Shown: piece by piece, positions 14,515 to 14,644 of the stretch
How the letters are laid out: each line of letters begins with the position of its first letter
Numbering within the stretch: the first letter of the stretch is position 1
NCBI GenBank assembly: GCA_016926455.1
Contig: JAFGOO010000034.1
Location: 1 to 14,644, forward strand
DNA from: Methanosarcinaceae archaeon
GTDB lineage: Archaea; Halobacteriota; Methanosarcinia; Methanosarcinales; Methanosarcinaceae
Reading direction: 5' to 3'
Length of the DNA: 14,644 bases
Notes under the pieces: generated by a model
Database searches by the model: none
What the model was told of the DNA's origin: nothing
What the model saw: the letters and a program-made list of their open reading frames with translations, nothing else
Translations under genes and position numbers: made by a program

Positions 14515-14644
14515 CCGATGATGGTAGGTAGCCTCACATGCAAAATGTGAGATTACATATCACCACCTTATCAAGTGGAGACGGGAGTTTTTTCCCTGTC
14601 TGACGTTGGATTAGGCAGTTCGGTTAATTCTGATCGGTAGTTAA
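14515..14644 (+). ncRNA. Candidate structured RNA or 5' leader, cut by the window edge
   Basis: No protein frame fits, but base pairing is dense. CTCACAT/ATGTGAG is a perfect 7-bp stem with loop GCAAA (from 14533). It is enclosed by GGT-A-GGT (about 14523-14529) pairing with ACCACC (14562-14567). CCACCTTATCAAGTGG can form a competing hairpin with the same ACCACC. GACGGG pairs with CCTGTC around a T-rich loop near 14580-14600. The whole is closed by CCGA (14515-14518) with TCGG (14634-14637), directly flanking TGATGG and CTGA, the geometry of a box C/D kink-turn. A second CTGA lies at 14600-14603. The length is far above a normal archaeal C/D guide. I do not recognise a known riboswitch, SRP RNA or RNase P RNA. 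Confidence 0.35.

Noticed and set aside
14512..14550. A 12-codon frame MPMMVGSLTCKM as a possible leader peptide
   Set aside because: No run of regulatory amino acids, no good ribosome-binding site, and transcription-attenuating leader peptides are not established for archaea.
14580..14644. Resemblance of CTGATCGGT and the preceding GACGGG hairpin to a TPP riboswitch
   Set aside because: The defining CTGAGA segment and the GCG-AGGGA end are not present in the right order, so the similarity is superficial.

Overview
The window looks like chromosomal DNA of a cytochrome-containing methanogenic or methane-oxidising archaeon, most likely of the order Methanosarcinales. The evidence is an archaeal DnaG primase, the archaea-only archaeosine synthase ArcS, a UPF0058 protein, a split GMP synthase glutaminase subunit, BRE/TATA-type promoters, U-rich terminators, and a membrane b-type cytochrome. 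Cytochromes b are absent from hydrogenotrophic methanogens without cytochromes. Genus cannot be fixed from the sequence alone. I see no insertion sequence, CRISPR array, tRNA or rRNA.

Left part (1-3430): the 5' end of guaAA runs off the left edge on the minus strand. It is followed by an AT-rich gap of about 860 bp with no convincing gene. Then come dnaG with a hairpin plus U-run terminator, a small UPF0058 gene, and convergently a RimI-type N-acetyltransferase.

Membrane redox part (3498-5021): a two-gene minus-strand operon encodes a 97-residue two-helix protein and a diheme-type cytochrome b of the formate dehydrogenase gamma (FdnI) class. A second small two-helix protein is transcribed divergently from the same 265-bp intergenic region. 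No catalytic dehydrogenase, hydrogenase or multiheme cytochrome c lies in the window, so the electron donor and acceptor are unknown.

Middle part (5047-9425): arcS (tRNA archaeosine synthesis) is divergent from a glcD-glcF-like pair, an FAD oxidase and an Fe-S/CCG-domain protein. That pair most likely oxidises a 2-hydroxyacid such as D-lactate or glycolate.

Right part (9441-14220): a tightly spaced minus-strand series runs leuA, tatD-like nuclease, metallo-beta-lactamase-fold hydrolase, ygiQ-like radical SAM protein. The leuA reading frame has no usable start codon for its conserved N-terminus. The only ATG with a Shine-Dalgarno sequence is one base out of frame. This points to a frameshift (real or a sequencing error) or to non-AUG initiation.

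Right edge (14221-14644): a gene-free region carries the leuA promoter, a long imperfect hairpin, a 22-bp palindrome, an operator-like inverted repeat beside a TATA box, and a plus-strand segment rich in hairpins. That segment is closed by a kink-turn-like C/D motif and may be an undescribed structured RNA or 5' leader truncated by the window. This edge, the leuA start and the orphan cytochrome b cluster deserve most attention.
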